Positions 42,574 through 51,199 of a stretch of DNA of 51,199 nt are shown here, in pieces. How positions within the stretch are numbered: position 1 is the stretch's first letter; each line of letters begins with the position of its first letter. The position numbers and the translations under genes are program-made. This DNA comes from Synergistes sp. (lineage in GTDB: Bacteria > Synergistota > Synergistia > Synergistales > Synergistaceae): assembly GCA_017537925.1 (NCBI GenBank), contig JAFYJW010000067.1, positions 1 to 51,199 on the forward strand, read 5' to 3'. Below the pieces are notes generated by a model, which saw only the letters and a program-made list of their open reading frames with translations, had not been told where the DNA came from and ran no database searches.

Positions 42574-45089
42574 GCAGATAATCATATGCCGCGGCCTCGT
42601 GCGCCGGGGCATATGTATCAAACGACCTCAGGCGAAGTGATACGCACGACCTTGCCGCAGAAAAGAGCGAAATGTGTATTGTATCAACACAGCTTTAGAT
42701 AATGACTGCGCATGCAGCTCAGGATCTTCCGCCTGAGCGCCGCTTTACTGCCAGCGCAAGCGGTACGAGCAGTATAAGCGCAAGCGGAGAGACTCCTGCG
42801 GAGCATCCGCCGCCCCCGCCGCCCTCTTCTTCGGGCGGATCGTACGGCTGCGTGGAATCGACGGCGTCAGCGATGGTGATATCCGCCGTCGGGAAATAGC
42901 TGCTAATATCGCTTACGGAAAAAACAAATCTGCCATCCTGGTATTCGGCGGGCAGCGCGTCATAGCCGCCGTCTGAAGGGATAATAACGTATGGCTTGCC
43001 GGAAAATTTGAAAAGCGGCAAAACAGGCACCGAGAAAGACGCATATCCGCCCTCTTCCGCCTCTTCTACCGTCATCTCAAAAACGCCCTTGAGCGTGACA
43101 TTTTTATCCGGGGCGATCCCTTTAACGAGCTCTTTGTTAAGATATCTGATTATGTCTTTCTCTCTTTCTCTCTGTCTTTTCTCAGTAACGGCCGAGGTAT
43201 GGACGGTAAGTCCGGTGTGCCCGGTGACAGTAGCTTCCCCGGGAACGACTTCTGACACATCTTCCGCCTTATGCTGCCGCGTGCCGAAAGCCTTGAGGCA
43301 GATGCTTGCCGAATCCACGTCCTCTTCGTCCTTTATGTCATGGAAACTGGCGCCATCCTCCGATATCCATCCCTCGCCCTTTTTTGCCTCCGCTTTTTCG
43401 GAGTATCCTGATAATCTGTACTGGACCGGGATGGTGTAGGTGAAACCGTCGGTTTGCGCGGCAGCCTTGACGGTCACTGAAAACTTTGTTCCTGCCGTCA
43501 CGTCGGCAGGAGTTGCTAAAATTACCGTGTTATAGCCGGGAGCGAGTCCCTCAACAGCAAGATATGAAGCGGCAGTGCCGCTCAAAGGGGTGTCTCCGCA
43601 GTTTTTATATATGTATATATCATATTTGATTTCCGGCGAGGGAACAAAGAAAGCTACCGACGATATCCTGTCGTTTCCCTCTGCCGTGAATATATTCGCG
43701 AAATATTGGACCGATCCCTCCCCCGTTTTGTACCAGCCGATGCAGCCCAGAGGGTCATACTGATATACTCTCTCGCCGGAAAGGGCCGCTGTGGTGGGGT
43801 ACACGATACCGTCCGACAGAGTGCCTTCTTCGTAAGAGACATAGTAATAGCCGTTATCTCCCCAGGCGCTTCCCCAGCTGTTGCGTACTATCCAGGCGCC
43901 GTTTTCCTTCGGCCGGTTGTCTTCTGCGAATTTTTCCTTCGGATAGGCGTCGTCCCATCCGACCAGCGCAACGGAGTGATTTGGTCTGAGCAGAGCGCCG
44001 TCCGGCTCGTCCGTTCCGTACGTCCGTCCGGTGTAATATGAAAAGCCGTCTTCGGAGAACACGTTGCGGTTGATATCTTCGCGTGACTCTTCATTGTTTC
44101 GGTACTGATAGATGCCTGCGGAAGCTGCTCCGTAATCCATGATGGCCGATTTGATCATATCGCGCCGCGCCGCCGAGAGCGGCACGGTGCTTGCGCCGTC
44201 GTTTCCAAGGTACAGCGCGTTTTCGAGCTTATACTTTCTCGGCGTCAGCGCTGGAGTGTAAACATCGCTTACCGAACGCGGCGCGGGAGCATCTGTCTCC
44301 GGCAGAGAGCCTGTGCCGCGCGCCAGAAGAGCGACGGCTCTCCAGTCGCTTCCTCCCACGTAGTAATAAGGTCTCGTTGTCGGGTTGGTGAAAGAGACGA
44401 AATCATCGTCATTGTAGGCATAATATGTGATATACCATGTCGACAGCTCTATGTCGGACGGCTGGGCCAGCCCTGCTTTTATCAGACTGGATTCTGTGGC
44501 TGCCATCGCGCTGTGGACCCAGCAGTTTGAAAACGGCACCTGATTTCTTGCGGCCGGCATCGAGGGGCGGAGATCATAGCGGGCTGGGAGCGTATTTCCG
44601 GCTGAGCGCAGATCAGTGCCTTCCGCGGAAGAGCGCGAAATACTGTATACTTTGCCGTCAAGGTGCGACCAGTCAAGCGGCGAAGGAATATAGCCGAAAT
44701 TCCGCCCGCCTGCGTCACCTGCGGAGCTCCCGGCCATTCTGTTTCCCGAAGGTGCATCGGAAGAAACTTTTGTTATATAGTCGTAAAAAGCGGGATTTAA
44801 GGGCGCAAGCTCCGCCTCTGCCGCCCCGGCAGCAAAAAGCGCGGCGGCGCACAGAAGCCACAGCATGAATCGGACAAATATCTTCTTCATAAAAAATCTC
44901 CTTTACCGTTAAAGGTGCGGGGAGAATCCATACACCGGAGTTCGGATTGCAGGATAACAAAAAACATTCTTAAAGCTGTTTTTATGATATCATACCGCAG
45001 CGGCAAATGGATATGAGAAATATACTGCGGTGAAGCCGTTTCCCCTGCGGTCCGGATAATGAAAACGAAAAAACGCGCCGCAGAGCGTA
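42574..45089. repeat. tandem repeat copy A (peptidase unit)
   Basis: This 2.5-kb stretch, holding a C1 peptidase gene plus both flanks, is repeated with moderate divergence at 45184-47608. The flanks match too: GCAGATAATCATATGCCGCG at the left end and GCAGAGCGTA at the right end. Confidence 0.85.
42719..44890 (-). CDS. secreted C1-family cysteine peptidase with Synergist-CTERM tail (copy A)
   Basis: A 723-residue papain-fold (C1) peptidase. A signal peptide (hydrophobic 7-24) is followed by a short propeptide-like segment and the catalytic domain with Gln117, Cys123 (NCW), His305 (NHSVALVGWDD) and Asn337 (RNSWGSAWGD). A lectin-like beta domain follows (about 380-490), then a region of about 140 residues shared with other Synergist-CTERM proteins. 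The C terminus is a Gly-rich GGGGGG, a Cys, a hydrophobic helix and KRRSGGRS, the sorting signal. It should be exported and anchored or processed at the envelope, digesting proteins outside the cell. AAAGGAG lies six to seven bases before the ATG. Copy B is 2.5 kb upstream on the same strand. Confidence 0.93.
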   Translation of the reverse strand: MKKIFVRFMLWLLCAAALFAAGAAEAELAPLNPAFYDYITKVSSDAPSGNRMAGSSAGDAGGRNFGYIPSPLDWSHLDGKVYSISRSSAEGTDLRSAGNTLPARYDLRPSMPAARNQVPFSNCWVHSAMAATESSLIKAGLAQPSDIELSTWYITYYAYNDDDFVSFTNPTTRPYYYVGGSDWRAVALLARGTGSLPETDAPAPRSVSDVYTPALTPRKYKLENALYLGNDGASTVPLSAARRDMIKSAIMDYGAASAGIYQYRNNEESREDINRNVFSEDGFSYYTGRTYGTDEPDGALLRPNHSVALVGWDDAYPKEKFAEDNRPKENGAWIVRNSWGSAWGDNGYYYVSYEEGTLSDGIVYPTTAALSGERVYQYDPLGCIGWYKTGEGSVQYFANIFTAEGNDRISSVAFFVPSPEIKYDIYIYKNCGDTPLSGTAASYLAVEGLAPGYNTVILATPADVTAGTKFSVTVKAAAQTDGFTYTIPVQYRLSGYSEKAEAKKGEGWISEDGASFHDIKDEEDVDSASICLKAFGTRQHKAEDVSEVVPGEATVTGHTGLTVHTSAVTEKRQREREKDIIRYLNKELVKGIAPDKNVTLKGVFEMTVEEAEEGGYASFSVPVLPLFKFSGKPYVIIPSDGGYDALPAEYQDGRFVFSVSDISSYFPTADITIADAVDSTQPYDPPEEEGGGGGGCSAGVSPLALILLVPLALAVKRRSGGRS

Positions 45090-45099
45090 TACCGGCCGA

Positions 45100-45183
45100 T
45101 TATGAAAAAGATCGGCTATCCTCCGCACTTTGGGCGCGGTCGAGGCCGTTTCCGGCTCCGGCGGTCAGATAATGCCGCCTGTC
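45100..45183 (+). pseudogene. scar fragment of the TRAP permease gene
   Basis: These 84 bases match 41332-41417 of the permease gene (TTATGAAAAAGAT through GCCTGTC) with a few substitutions and a two-base deletion, so the frame is lost. The fragment sits between the two peptidase copies. It then jumps straight to the sequence that in copy A begins at 42574, so about 1.16 kb (41418-42573) is missing from the duplicate. The 44891-45264 gap otherwise holds only the peptidase leaders and trailers. Confidence 0.85.
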
Positions 45184-47608
45184 GCAGATAATCATATGCC
45201 GCGGCCTCATGCACGGTGGCTTACTGTATCAACACAGCTTTAGATAATGACTGCGGCATACAGCTCAGGATCTTCCGCCTGATCGCCGCTTTCCTGTCAG
45301 CACAAGCGGTACGAGCAGTATAAGCGCAAGCGGAGAAACACAGGCTGAGCATCCGCTGCCTCCTTTGGGCGGGTCGTACGGCTGAACGGAATCCACGGCG
45401 TCAGCGATGGCAATCTCCGCCGTCGGGAAATAGCTGCTTATGTCGCTTACGGAAAAAACAAATTTACCTTTATGATATTCCGCAGGAAGCGCTTCATAGC
45501 CGCTGTCTGAAGGGAAGATCAAATACGGCTTGCCGGAAAATTTGAAAAGCGGCGAAACAGGCACCGAGAAATACGCGGATCCGCCCTCTTCCGCCTCTTC
45601 TATCGTCATCTCAAAAACGCCCTTGAGCGTGACATTTTTATCCGGGGCGATTCCGTTCACAAGTTCTTTGTTGTGATGTCTGATTATCTCATTCATTCTT
45701 TCACTCTGTTTTTCCATGGTAACGGCCGAGGTATTGACGGTAAGCCCGGTGTGTCCTGTGACAGTCGCTTCCCCCGGGACGACTGCGGATGCATCTTCCG
45801 CATTATGCTGCCGCGTGCCGAAGGCCTTGAGGCAGATGCTTGCCGAATCCATGTTACCTCCGTCATTCATGTCATATATGTCATAGAAATTGGCGCCGTC
45901 CGCCGAAATCCATCCCTCGCCCTTTTTTGCCTCCGCTTTTTCTGAGTATCCTGACAACCTGTACTCGACCGGAATTGTACAGGTGAAACCGTCGGTTTGC
46001 GCGTCAGCCTTGACGATCACTGAAAATTTTGTTCCTGTCGTCACGTCGGCAGGAGTTGCTAAAATAACCGTGTTATAGCCTGGAGCGAGTCCCTCAATAG
46101 AGGAACAGGAGGCAAATGTGCCGCTCAAAGGGGTGTCTCCGCAGTTTTTATATATGTATATCTCATATTTGACGTCCGGCGAGGGAACATAGAAGGCCAC
46201 CGACGATATCCTGTCGTTTCCCTCTGCCGTGAATATATTCGCGAAATATGAGACCGTTCCCTGCCCGGCTCTGTACCAGTTGACGCATCCCAGAGGGTCA
46301 TACTGATATACTCTCTCGCCGGAAAGGGCCGTTGTGGTGGCGTACACGACACCGTCCGACAGAGTGCCTTCTTCGTAGGAGATATAGTAATAGCCGTTAT
46401 CTCCCCAGTCGCTTCCCCAGCTGTTGCGTACTATCCAGGCGCCGTTTTCCTTCGGCCGGTTGTCTCCTGCGAATTTTTCCTTCGGGTAGGCGTCGTCCCA
46501 TCCGACCAGCGTGACGGCGTGATTTTGTCCGATAAGCCCGTCCCGTCCGGTGTAATATGAAAGACCGTCTTCGGAAAATACGTCGCGGCTGATATCTTCG
46601 CGTGACTCTTCATTGTTTCGGTACTGATGGATGCCTGCGTAAACAGCTCCGTAATCCATGATGGCCGATTTGATCATATCGCGCCGCGCCGCCGAGAGCG
46701 GCACGTTCCATGCGCCTTCGTTTCCAAGGTACAGCGCGCTTTCAAGCTTATACTTTCTCGGCGTCAGCGCGGGAGTGTACACATCGCTTTCCGAACGCGG
46801 CGCGGGAGCATCTGTCTCCGGCAGAGAGCCTGTGCCGCGCGCCAGAAGAGCGACGGCTTTCCACGCATTTCCTCCCGCGTCGTAATAAGGTTCCGCAGTC
46901 GGGTTGGTGAAAGAGACGAAATCATCGTCATTGCAGGCGTAATAGGTGATATACCATGTCGACAGCTCTATGTCGGACGGCTGGGCCAGTCCGTATCGTA
47001 TCAGACTGGATTCCGTGGCTGCCATCGCGCTGTAGGCCCAGCAGTTTTCAAATGATAACTGATTTCTCACGGCCGGCATCAACGGGCGGAGATCATAGCT
47101 GGCGGGAAGCGCGCTGCCGGCTGAGCGCAGGTCTCCGCCTTCCGCGGAAGAGCGCGAAATGCTGTATACTTTGCCGTCAAGGTGCGACCAGTCAAGCGGC
47201 GAAGGAATATAGCCGAAATTCTGCCCGCCTGCATCACCTGCTGAGATCCCGGCCATTCTGTTTCCCGAAGGTGAATCGGAAGAAACTTTTGTTATATAGT
47301 CGTCAAAAGCGGGATTTAAGGGCGCAAGCTCCGCTTCCGCAGCCCCGGCCGCAAAAAGCGCGGCTGCGCAAAGAAGCCACAGCATGAATCGGACACGTAT
47401 CTTCTTCATAAAAATCTCCTTTCCCGTTAAAGGCGCGGGGAGCATCCATACACCGGCGTTCGGAATGTAAGATCAGAAAAAACGTTCCTAAAACTGTTTT
47501 TATTTTATCATGCCGCAGCGGCAAATGGATATGTGAAATATACGGCGGTGAAGCCGTTTCCCCCGCGGGCCGGATAACGAAGACGAAAAAAAGCGCCCGC
47601 AGAGCGTA
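45184..47608. repeat. tandem repeat copy B (peptidase unit)
   Basis: The second copy of the unit at 42574-45089. It lacks about 65 bases of the region downstream of the peptidase gene, which in copy A lies near 42610-42675. Confidence 0.85.
45265..47409 (-). CDS. secreted C1-family cysteine peptidase with Synergist-CTERM tail (copy B)
   Basis: A 714-residue paralogue of the peptidase at 42719-44890 with the same order: signal peptide, catalytic domain, lectin-like domain, shared region and Synergist-CTERM tail (GCSACVSPLALILLVPLVL, then basic). Cys123, His297 and Asn329 are kept, so it should be active. Differences cluster near the active site: NQLSFENCWAYSA replaces NQVPFSNCWVHSA, and eight residues are missing just before the catalytic His. 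The start is ATG 47409 with GGAAAGGAG upstream; an in-frame ATG at 47445 adds 12 residues ahead of the signal peptide. The pair suggests a recent duplication followed by specialisation. Confidence 0.93.
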   Translation of the reverse strand: MKKIRVRFMLWLLCAAALFAAGAAEAELAPLNPAFDDYITKVSSDSPSGNRMAGISAGDAGGQNFGYIPSPLDWSHLDGKVYSISRSSAEGGDLRSAGSALPASYDLRPLMPAVRNQLSFENCWAYSAMAATESSLIRYGLAQPSDIELSTWYITYYACNDDDFVSFTNPTAEPYYDAGGNAWKAVALLARGTGSLPETDAPAPRSESDVYTPALTPRKYKLESALYLGNEGAWNVPLSAARRDMIKSAIMDYGAVYAGIHQYRNNEESREDISRDVFSEDGLSYYTGRDGLIGQNHAVTLVGWDDAYPKEKFAGDNRPKENGAWIVRNSWGSDWGDNGYYYISYEEGTLSDGVVYATTTALSGERVYQYDPLGCVNWYRAGQGTVSYFANIFTAEGNDRISSVAFYVPSPDVKYEIYIYKNCGDTPLSGTFASCSSIEGLAPGYNTVILATPADVTTGTKFSVIVKADAQTDGFTCTIPVEYRLSGYSEKAEAKKGEGWISADGANFYDIYDMNDGGNMDSASICLKAFGTRQHNAEDASAVVPGEATVTGHTGLTVNTSAVTMEKQSERMNEIIRHHNKELVNGIAPDKNVTLKGVFEMTIEEAEEGGSAYFSVPVSPLFKFSGKPYLIFPSDSGYEALPAEYHKGKFVFSVSDISSYFPTAEIAIADAVDSVQPYDPPKGGSGCSACVSPLALILLVPLVLTGKRRSGGRS

Positions 47609-47628
47609 AGCCGCTGAGACGGGCGCTT
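47585..47628 (-). terminator. terminator of the liv operon
   Basis: AAGCGCCCG (47591-47599) pairs with CGGGCGCTT (47620-47628), and on the minus strand a run of seven T follows. It separates livF from the peptidase gene on the same strand. Confidence 0.85.
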
Positions 47629-47655
47629 ACTGTATTTTTTACCGTGCCGGTCTTT

Positions 47656-48360
47656 CTACCCGCCCAGGTAGGCGCTTATCACGCGGCTGTCGTTGAGCAG
47701 ATCCTTTCCTTCTCCGTGCAGCGTGATCTGCCCGACCTCAAGCACATAAGCGTAATCCGCGATCTTAAGCGCGGCAAAGGCGTTCTGCTCAACAAGCAGG
47801 ACTGTCTTTCCCTCTTTGTTTATCTGGCGGATGATATCGAATACCTCTTCGACGAGTATCGGAGCGAGCCCCATCGAAGGCTCGTCGAACATTATCAGTT
47901 CCGGGCTGCTCATCAGGGCGCGTCCCACGGCCAGCATCTGCTGCTCGCCGCCGGACAGCGTGCCGCCCTTCTGCCAGGAGCGTTCGCGCAGACGGGGGAA
48001 AAGATCGAATGCCTTTTCGACAGCGGCGTCTAACTCGGCTTTGCTTTTGCAGGAATAGCCGCCGAGACGCAGGTTCTCAAGCACCGTCAGGTGCGGGAAG
48101 ATCCTCCTCCCCTCGGGGCAGAGGGCTATGCCGCTTTCAAGCACGCGCTCCGGCTGCATGCCGAAGATGTTTTTTCCTTTCCATGTCACGGAGCCGCTTT
48201 TATTGCGCACAAGTCCGGCTATCGCGCGCAGCGCGCTGCTTTTTCCGGCGCCGTTCGCGCCTATCAGAGTGACTATCCTGCCTTCCGGCACTTCAAGAGA
48301 TATCCCGCGCAGTGCCTGTATGCCGCCGTAGTTGACGCAGAGATTTTCCACCTTAAGCAT
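47656..48360 (-). CDS. livF: branched-chain amino acid ABC transporter ATP-binding protein LivF
   Basis: A 234-residue ABC ATPase, the shorter of the two Liv ATPases. Walker A GANGAGKSS is at about 34-42, the signature TLSGGEQQ near 134-141 and the Walker B LIMFDEPSMGLAP near 154-166. With LivG it powers LivHM for uptake of branched-chain or other amino acids. It starts directly beside the livG stop (no gap) and ends at the operon terminator. Confidence 0.95.
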   Translation of the reverse strand: MLKVENLCVNYGGIQALRGISLEVPEGRIVTLIGANGAGKSSALRAIAGLVRNKSGSVTWKGKNIFGMQPERVLESGIALCPEGRRIFPHLTVLENLRLGGYSCKSKAELDAAVEKAFDLFPRLRERSWQKGGTLSGGEQQMLAVGRALMSSPELIMFDEPSMGLAPILVEEVFDIIRQINKEGKTVLLVEQNAFAALKIADYAYVLEVGQITLHGEGKDLLNDSRVISAYLGG

Positions 48361-49152
48361 CTATCTCGCCTCCGCCTTTCCTGCGGCCTCTTTGCCGAGG
48401 TATGCTTCGATGACTTTGGAGTTTGCACGGATATCCGCCGGGGTGCCTTCGGCTATCAGCTGACCGTAGTCCAGCACGCGGATCCATTCGGAAACTCCCA
48501 TTACGACCTTCATGTCGTGCTCTATCATAAGTATCGTGACCTTGAAGTTATCCCGAATATGCCTTATGAAATCCATAAGTTCCCGGCTTTCCTGCGGGTT
48601 CATGCCGGCGGCCGGTTCGTCAAGCAGCAGGAGCTCCGGCTCGGTCGCAAGGGCCCTTGCTATCTCAAGACGGCGCTGCGCGCCGTAAGGAAGCCCGGTC
48701 GCGATCTCCTGCGCCAGTTTGTCGAGACCGACCGCTTCAAGCAGCCCCATCGACTTCTCCCTGATCTGCCGCTCTTCCCGGCGGAAGAACGGAAGCTGCA
48801 GAGGCGCGCTCCACCACGGAGACTTCTGACGCACCCAGCATCCGGTCATTACGTTCTGCAGCACAGTGCCGCCGGTGAAGAGGCGTATGTTCTGGAAGGT
48901 GCGCGCGATGCCGGTCCTGCAAACGATGTGCGGCTCAAGAGACGTTATATCTTCACCCTTGAAGATCACGCGCCCGGACGTCGGTTTGTAAAAGCCCGTG
49001 ATTATGTTGAAACAGGTCGTTTTCCCGGCTCCGTTCGGGCCTATAAGGCTCGTTATCGAGCCGCGCTCCACTTCGATCGAAAAGCCGCTCACGGCGGTCA
49101 GCCCGCCGAATTTTATCATTACGTCTTCTGTCTTGAGTATGATATCAGCCAT
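48361..49152 (-). CDS. livG: branched-chain amino acid ABC transporter ATP-binding protein LivG
   Basis: A 263-residue ABC ATPase with Walker A GPNGAGKTT (about 37-45), the LivG-specific FQNIRLFTGGTVLQNVM segment and insertion (about 85-130), LPYGAQRRLEIARAL as signature and LLLLDEPAAGMNPQE as Walker B. The livM and livG genes overlap by eight bases, so translation is coupled. Confidence 0.96.
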   Translation of the reverse strand: MADIILKTEDVMIKFGGLTAVSGFSIEVERGSITSLIGPNGAGKTTCFNIITGFYKPTSGRVIFKGEDITSLEPHIVCRTGIARTFQNIRLFTGGTVLQNVMTGCWVRQKSPWWSAPLQLPFFRREERQIREKSMGLLEAVGLDKLAQEIATGLPYGAQRRLEIARALATEPELLLLDEPAAGMNPQESRELMDFIRHIRDNFKVTILMIEHDMKVVMGVSEWIRVLDYGQLIAEGTPADIRANSKVIEAYLGKEAAGKAEAR

Positions 49153-50203
49153 TTGCGCGCGCCTTCCTTCCCGTTATGCGCCTGGCGAAACGCGCAGCGC
49201 TTTCCCAGCTGAATTCGTAGCCGCCTATTATGCCCTCGCGTCGGTAAAGGATTATGAACAGAAGCAGCAGCGAGAATATCAGCATCCTCATGCCGGGCAT
49301 CCCCGCTATCTCCCACGAGCCTATCGTTATCGTTTCCTCAACGAAGCGCAGCCATTCAAGCAGCACCGTTATCACAACGGCGCCTACCAGCGAGCCCGTT
49401 ACGGAACCGAGTCCTCCGACGACGACGAACATCAGGATATTAAAGGTAAGCTGGAAGTTGAACATCTTGGGGTCTATAGTAGTGATAAGGCTGCCCATCA
49501 GAGAGCCGCCGATGCCGGCAAAGAAGGCGCCGATAACGAAGGATATCGTCTTTGTCCTGAAAGTGTTTATCCCCATCGCTTTTGCCGCGACCTCGTCGTC
49601 TCGCACGGCGCGCAGCGTATTGCCGAAGTTGCCCGAGAGCAGCTTTACTATCACATAGACGGTAAGTATGCACCAGAAATAGTTCCATCCGAGACCGGCA
49701 TAGGCCGGGATGCCTTTAAGTCCCAGCGCACCGTTCGTGATCGGCGTCATATTCGTAAAGAGCACGCGGATTATCTCGCCGAAGCCGAGCGTAGCTATAC
49801 CAAGGTAGTCGCCGCCGAGCCGCAGGCAGGGCAGTGCTATCAGAAGGCCTACCAGGGCTGCGGCAAGTCCGCCTGCCACGACAGCCGCAAAGAACGGCGC
49901 GTGCATCACGGAGAAGGGCCACATCATCGGCTCAAGTATATACATCATCTCTTTTTGAGCGGCCGGGAGAATCAGTATCGCGGTGACATATGCCCCTATC
50001 GCCATAAAACCGGCGTGAGCGAGAGAAAACATGCCCGTGAAGCCGTATATAAGGTTAAGGCTTATCGCAAGTATCGCATTGACGGCTATAAGGTTCAGCA
50101 CCTGCACCGAATATCCGTCAAGGTTGTTCTGCCCCCACCAGAGGAAGAGCGCAAGCAGAGCGAGGCAGCCGGAATTAAGCAGCAGTTTCGTGGTTTTTTT
50201 CAT
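49145..50203 (-). CDS. livM: branched-chain amino acid ABC transporter permease LivM
   Basis: A 352-residue permease with about ten hydrophobic helices. Family marks are NLIYGFTGMFSLAHAGFMAIGAY (about 50-72), LRLGGDYLGIATLGFGEIIRVL and the EAA-like GINTFRTKTISFVIGAFFAGIGGSLMG. It overlaps livH by one base on one side and livG by eight on the other. Confidence 0.95.
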   Translation of the reverse strand: MKKTTKLLLNSGCLALLALFLWWGQNNLDGYSVQVLNLIAVNAILAISLNLIYGFTGMFSLAHAGFMAIGAYVTAILILPAAQKEMMYILEPMMWPFSVMHAPFFAAVVAGGLAAALVGLLIALPCLRLGGDYLGIATLGFGEIIRVLFTNMTPITNGALGLKGIPAYAGLGWNYFWCILTVYVIVKLLSGNFGNTLRAVRDDEVAAKAMGINTFRTKTISFVIGAFFAGIGGSLMGSLITTIDPKMFNFQLTFNILMFVVVGGLGSVTGSLVGAVVITVLLEWLRFVEETITIGSWEIAGMPGMRMLIFSLLLLFIILYRREGIIGGYEFSWESAARFARRITGRKARANG

Positions 50204-51096
50204 TATATCTTATCCTCCAGCTTCTCGCCCATAAGTCCGGTCGGCCTGTAGAAGAGTATCAGTATAAGCAGAACGAACGCGAAAGCGTCGCGGTAGCCGG
50301 AAAGCGACGGGAAAAGAGCCACCAGCATTATCTCCATAAAGCCGAGCAGCAAGCCTCCTATCATCGCCCCCTGCACCGAGCCTATGCCTCCGAGCACCGC
50401 GGCTATGAAAGCCTTGAGCCCGGGGAATACACCCATGAAGGGATGTATCTGCGGATAACGGAGAGCCCACATGATGCCGGCCGCAGCCGCCATGGCCGAG
50501 CCAATTCCAAAGGTCAGCGCTATTATGCGGTCGACCTTTACCCCCATCAGCCTTGTCGTTTCAATATCACGCGATATAGCGCGCATCGCGATTCCCGGCT
50601 TTGTGCGGTAAAGCATCCAGATCAGCGCCGCGACAAGCAGGAACGATATGACGGGAACAAATATAGCAAGCGGAAGGATACGCGCGCCGCCGATCGAAAT
50701 TACCTTCACAAGGGGCTCGAAGCGCGGCATTGGCTTGGGAACACCGGTAAAGATAACGAGGCAGAGATTTTCGATAAAGAATGAAACTCCTATAGCGGAG
50801 ATAAGCGCCGATATGCGGGGGGCGCTGCGCAGAGGCTGGTACGCGATGCGGTCAATCATCATGCCGAAGAGCGCTGTCGCCGCTATTGAAAGTATGACGG
50901 CCGGTATCCACGGAAGATGCATGCCGGCTATCGCAATAAAGACGAAATATGTGCTTATCATAAAGATATCCCCGTGGGCGAAGTTTATCAGCCTGAGGAT
51001 ACCGTAGACCATCGTATAGCCGATGGCGATCAGCCCGTAAAGGCTGCCCAGCATAAGGGCGTTGAAGAAATGCTGGACTATCATATCAAATGTCAT
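50203..51096 (-). CDS. livH: branched-chain amino acid ABC transporter permease LivH
   Basis: A 297-residue permease with about eight hydrophobic helices, opening QHFFNALMLGSLYGLIAIGYTMVYG and then LRLINFAHGDIFM (about 34-46). The cytoplasmic loop GIAMRAISRDIETTRLMGVKVDR contacts the ATPases. GAGAGG lies about seven bases before the ATG. The 103 bases left to the window end hold only a leader or spacer; the binding-protein gene is expected just beyond. Confidence 0.95.
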   Translation of the reverse strand: MTFDMIVQHFFNALMLGSLYGLIAIGYTMVYGILRLINFAHGDIFMISTYFVFIAIAGMHLPWIPAVILSIAATALFGMMIDRIAYQPLRSAPRISALISAIGVSFFIENLCLVIFTGVPKPMPRFEPLVKVISIGGARILPLAIFVPVISFLLVAALIWMLYRTKPGIAMRAISRDIETTRLMGVKVDRIIALTFGIGSAMAAAAGIMWALRYPQIHPFMGVFPGLKAFIAAVLGGIGSVQGAMIGGLLLGFMEIMLVALFPSLSGYRDAFAFVLLILILFYRPTGLMGEKLEDKI

Positions 51097-51199
51097 AGTA
51101 TTACCTCTCTTGACCCCTGCGGATGTGCGGGGGAAGAATTTTTTCGAAAGAACGCAGACGCGGCAGAACCGGCGCCGTCAAAAGCGCAGGCGCGCGGCT

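Noticed and set aside
1-51199. CRISPR arrays, tRNA, rRNA, insertion sequences, prophage
   Set aside because: Looked for in all gaps; no regularly spaced repeats, clover-leaf sequences, transposase genes or phage genes were found.

Overview
The window looks like a chromosomal segment of an anaerobic, amino-acid-fermenting bacterium of the phylum Synergistota (Cloacibacillus/Synergistes-like); this placement is inference. The best evidence is two secreted cysteine peptidases ending in a glycine-rich, Cys-containing tail, one hydrophobic helix and a basic end, which is the Synergist-CTERM type of sorting signal. A pyruvate:ferredoxin oxidoreductase, an oxygen-sensitive Fe-S serine dehydratase, a TAXI-type TRAP transporter and a complete set of Liv permease and ATPase genes fit a peptide and amino acid fermenter. 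Most of the window reads as GC-rich; 18.2-20.0 kb is visibly AT-rich. No rRNA, tRNA, CRISPR array, insertion sequence or prophage was seen.

Layout. 0-5.5 kb: a small GHKL ATPase (minus), then a GH57-glycogen phosphorylase fusion and glycogen synthase. 5.5-13.4 kb: a strong promoter and a T-box leader precede an isopropylmalate-synthase-like protein that has lost its metal ligands, a fused TIM-barrel isomerase/acyl-CoA synthetase, and a one-chain pyruvate:ferredoxin oxidoreductase. 13.5-15 kb: nitroreductase and a TSUP permease. 15.2-21.5 kb: a type I restriction-modification island in the order hsdR (frameshifted by an 8-base insertion), hsdS, an unknown AT-rich membrane gene, hsdM, with an inverted repeat around its promoter. 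21.7-25.8 kb: CorC-like protein, ApbE flavinyltransferase, NusG-II protein, Gx transporter and B3/B4 protein, packed like one operon.

25.8-38.9 kb: a MATE exporter (minus), an ornithine-cyclodeaminase-family protein and L-serine dehydratase, a TPR membrane protein (minus), a DUF2156 protein and a cyclophilin, a TGS-uridine kinase-like protein, and an SNF2 helicase paired with a SWIM zinc-finger protein. 39-42.5 kb: TAXI TRAP binding protein and fused permease. 42.7-47.4 kb: two tandem copies of a secreted C1 peptidase; the duplication carried a piece of the neighbouring TRAP permease gene, left as an 84-base scar. 47.6-51.1 kb: livHMGF on the minus strand, presumably continuing beyond the window to its binding protein.

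The most unusual points are the T-box-led operon headed by a metal-site-less DRE-TIM protein, the restriction island with its unknown membrane gene and insertional frameshift, and the peptidase duplication with its permease scar.
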